5,661 nucleotides of DNA, taken from assembly GCA_035281845.1 (NCBI GenBank), contig DATEVL010000081.1, forward strand, positions 1 to 5,661, written 5' to 3'. Source of the DNA: DATEVL01 sp035281845 (lineage in GTDB: Bacteria; Chloroflexota; Anaerolineae; Anaerolineales; E44-bin32). The notes beneath the pieces are model-generated. The model was not told the DNA's origin. It was given only the letters and a program-made list of their open reading frames with translations, and did not search any database. Shown one piece after another: positions 5,244 to 5,661 of this stretch (the stretch's first letter is position 1; every line of letters starts with the position of its first letter). The translations under genes and the position numbers were made by a program.

Positions 5244-5615
5244 ATGCCGTTGGCCTGGATCGTCGACGATGATGAAGAGATGAGCCACGCCGTGCAGCTC
5301 ATGCTGCACATGCTGGACTACCGGGTGGAAACGTTCCGTGAGGCCCGCAGCGCGGCCCAGACGTTGGCTTCCGGCAGCCGGCCGGATCTGCTGATCCTCG
5401 ACATCAACATGCCCGAGGTGAGCGGGATCGACATGCTGGAGTTCCTTCGCCGACCAGGGGGCCATCCTTCGCTCCCGGTCATCATGCTGTCTTCCGAGAC
5501 AACCGATGTTCAAGTCGACGACGCTATGGCCAAGGGCGCCGACGCCTTCGTTTTCAAACCGGTAACGCTCGAAGAGCTCGAGGGGGCGATTCGAAAGGCG
5601 GCCGCGGCCCACTAG
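5244..5615 (+). CDS. Single-domain response regulator (CheY-like receiver)
   Basis: This 123-residue protein is one receiver domain with no output domain. Conserved features are the acidic pocket D8-D9-D10, the phosphoacceptor D53 (L-I-L-D-I-N-M-P), the switch Ser83 after P-V-I-M-L, and F102 with the invariant K105 in A-F-V-F-K-P. It should accept phosphate from a histidine kinase and act through protein contacts, as CheY or Spo0F do; the kinase and target are not visible. The ATG is 8 bp after the uvrC stop and has a strong AGGAG, so the two are probably co-transcribed and coupled. Gammaproteobacteria also place a response regulator (uvrY) next to uvrC, but UvrY has a LuxR-type DNA-binding domain and precedes uvrC, so this is not that gene. 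The TAG stop touches repeat tract 3. Confidence 0.94.
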   Translation: MPLAWIVDDDEEMSHAVQLMLHMLDYRVETFREARSAAQTLASGSRPDLLILDINMPEVSGIDMLEFLRRPGGHPSLPVIMLSSETTDVQVDDAMAKGADAFVFKPVTLEELEGAIRKAAAAH

Positions 5616-5661
5616 GGAGTGGTCCGTGGTGAGTGGTCGGTGGTCAGAAAAAGTAGTCCGT
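5614..5661. repeat. Start of heptanucleotide repeat tract 3 (runs off the window)
   Basis: Four GGTCNGT-type heptads lie in exact phase at 5621-5648 (the second has GGTGAGT), beginning at the receiver's TAG. This is the reverse complement of module D of tracts 1 and 2, so the element, if complete, lies in the opposite orientation. A short A-run (5648-5652) and AGTAGTCCGT (5652-5661) follow; the latter matches 9 of 10 bases of the left edge of tract 2 (3205-3214). The rest is outside the window. Confidence 0.75.

Noticed and set aside
5244..5615. UvrY, the gammaproteobacterial regulator adjacent to uvrC
   Set aside because: The protein ends after the receiver domain, has no LuxR-type helix-turn-helix, and lies downstream rather than upstream of uvrC.

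Overview
The window looks like chromosomal DNA from a GC-rich bacterium. My best guess is Chloroflexota (Anaerolineae or a relative). This rests on the gene types, on promoters placed almost on top of start codons, and on heptanucleotide repeat tracts filling the gaps between genes. No rRNA or other marker gene is present, so the phylum is an inference. No tRNA, rRNA, CRISPR array, transposase or phage gene is visible.

Layout from left to right. (1) The last 53 codons of an OmpR/PhoB-type winged-helix response regulator (+). (2) A repeat tract of about 220 bp (149-371), built mostly of 7-nt units, which fills the whole gap to the next, convergent gene and contributes the stop codons of both genes. 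(3) A complete phosphoglucomutase/phosphomannomutase-family gene (-, 369-1826). (4) An 85-bp spacer. (5) A lipoprotein extracellular solute-binding protein of sugar-ABC type (-, 1912-3186), on the same strand as and upstream of the mutase. (6) A second repeat tract (about 3205-3362) between divergent genes, with a -10-like hexamer at each edge. (7) uvrC (+, 3376-5235), complete, the nuclease subunit of nucleotide excision repair. (8) A single-domain CheY-like receiver (+, 5244-5615), 8 bp after uvrC, whose Shine-Dalgarno overlaps the uvrC stop codon. (9) The start of a third repeat tract that touches the receiver's stop codon and runs off the window.

The solute-binding protein and the mutase may form a loose carbohydrate uptake and metabolism pair, but no permease or ATPase is visible. 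uvrC and the receiver look like a translationally coupled two-gene operon. The protein-coding genes are of familiar families. The unusual content is the repeat system: tracts 1 and 2 share module order, a diverged non-repetitive core and heptad phase, so they look like copies of one composite non-coding element. Its ends sit at stop codons or at -10 boxes.
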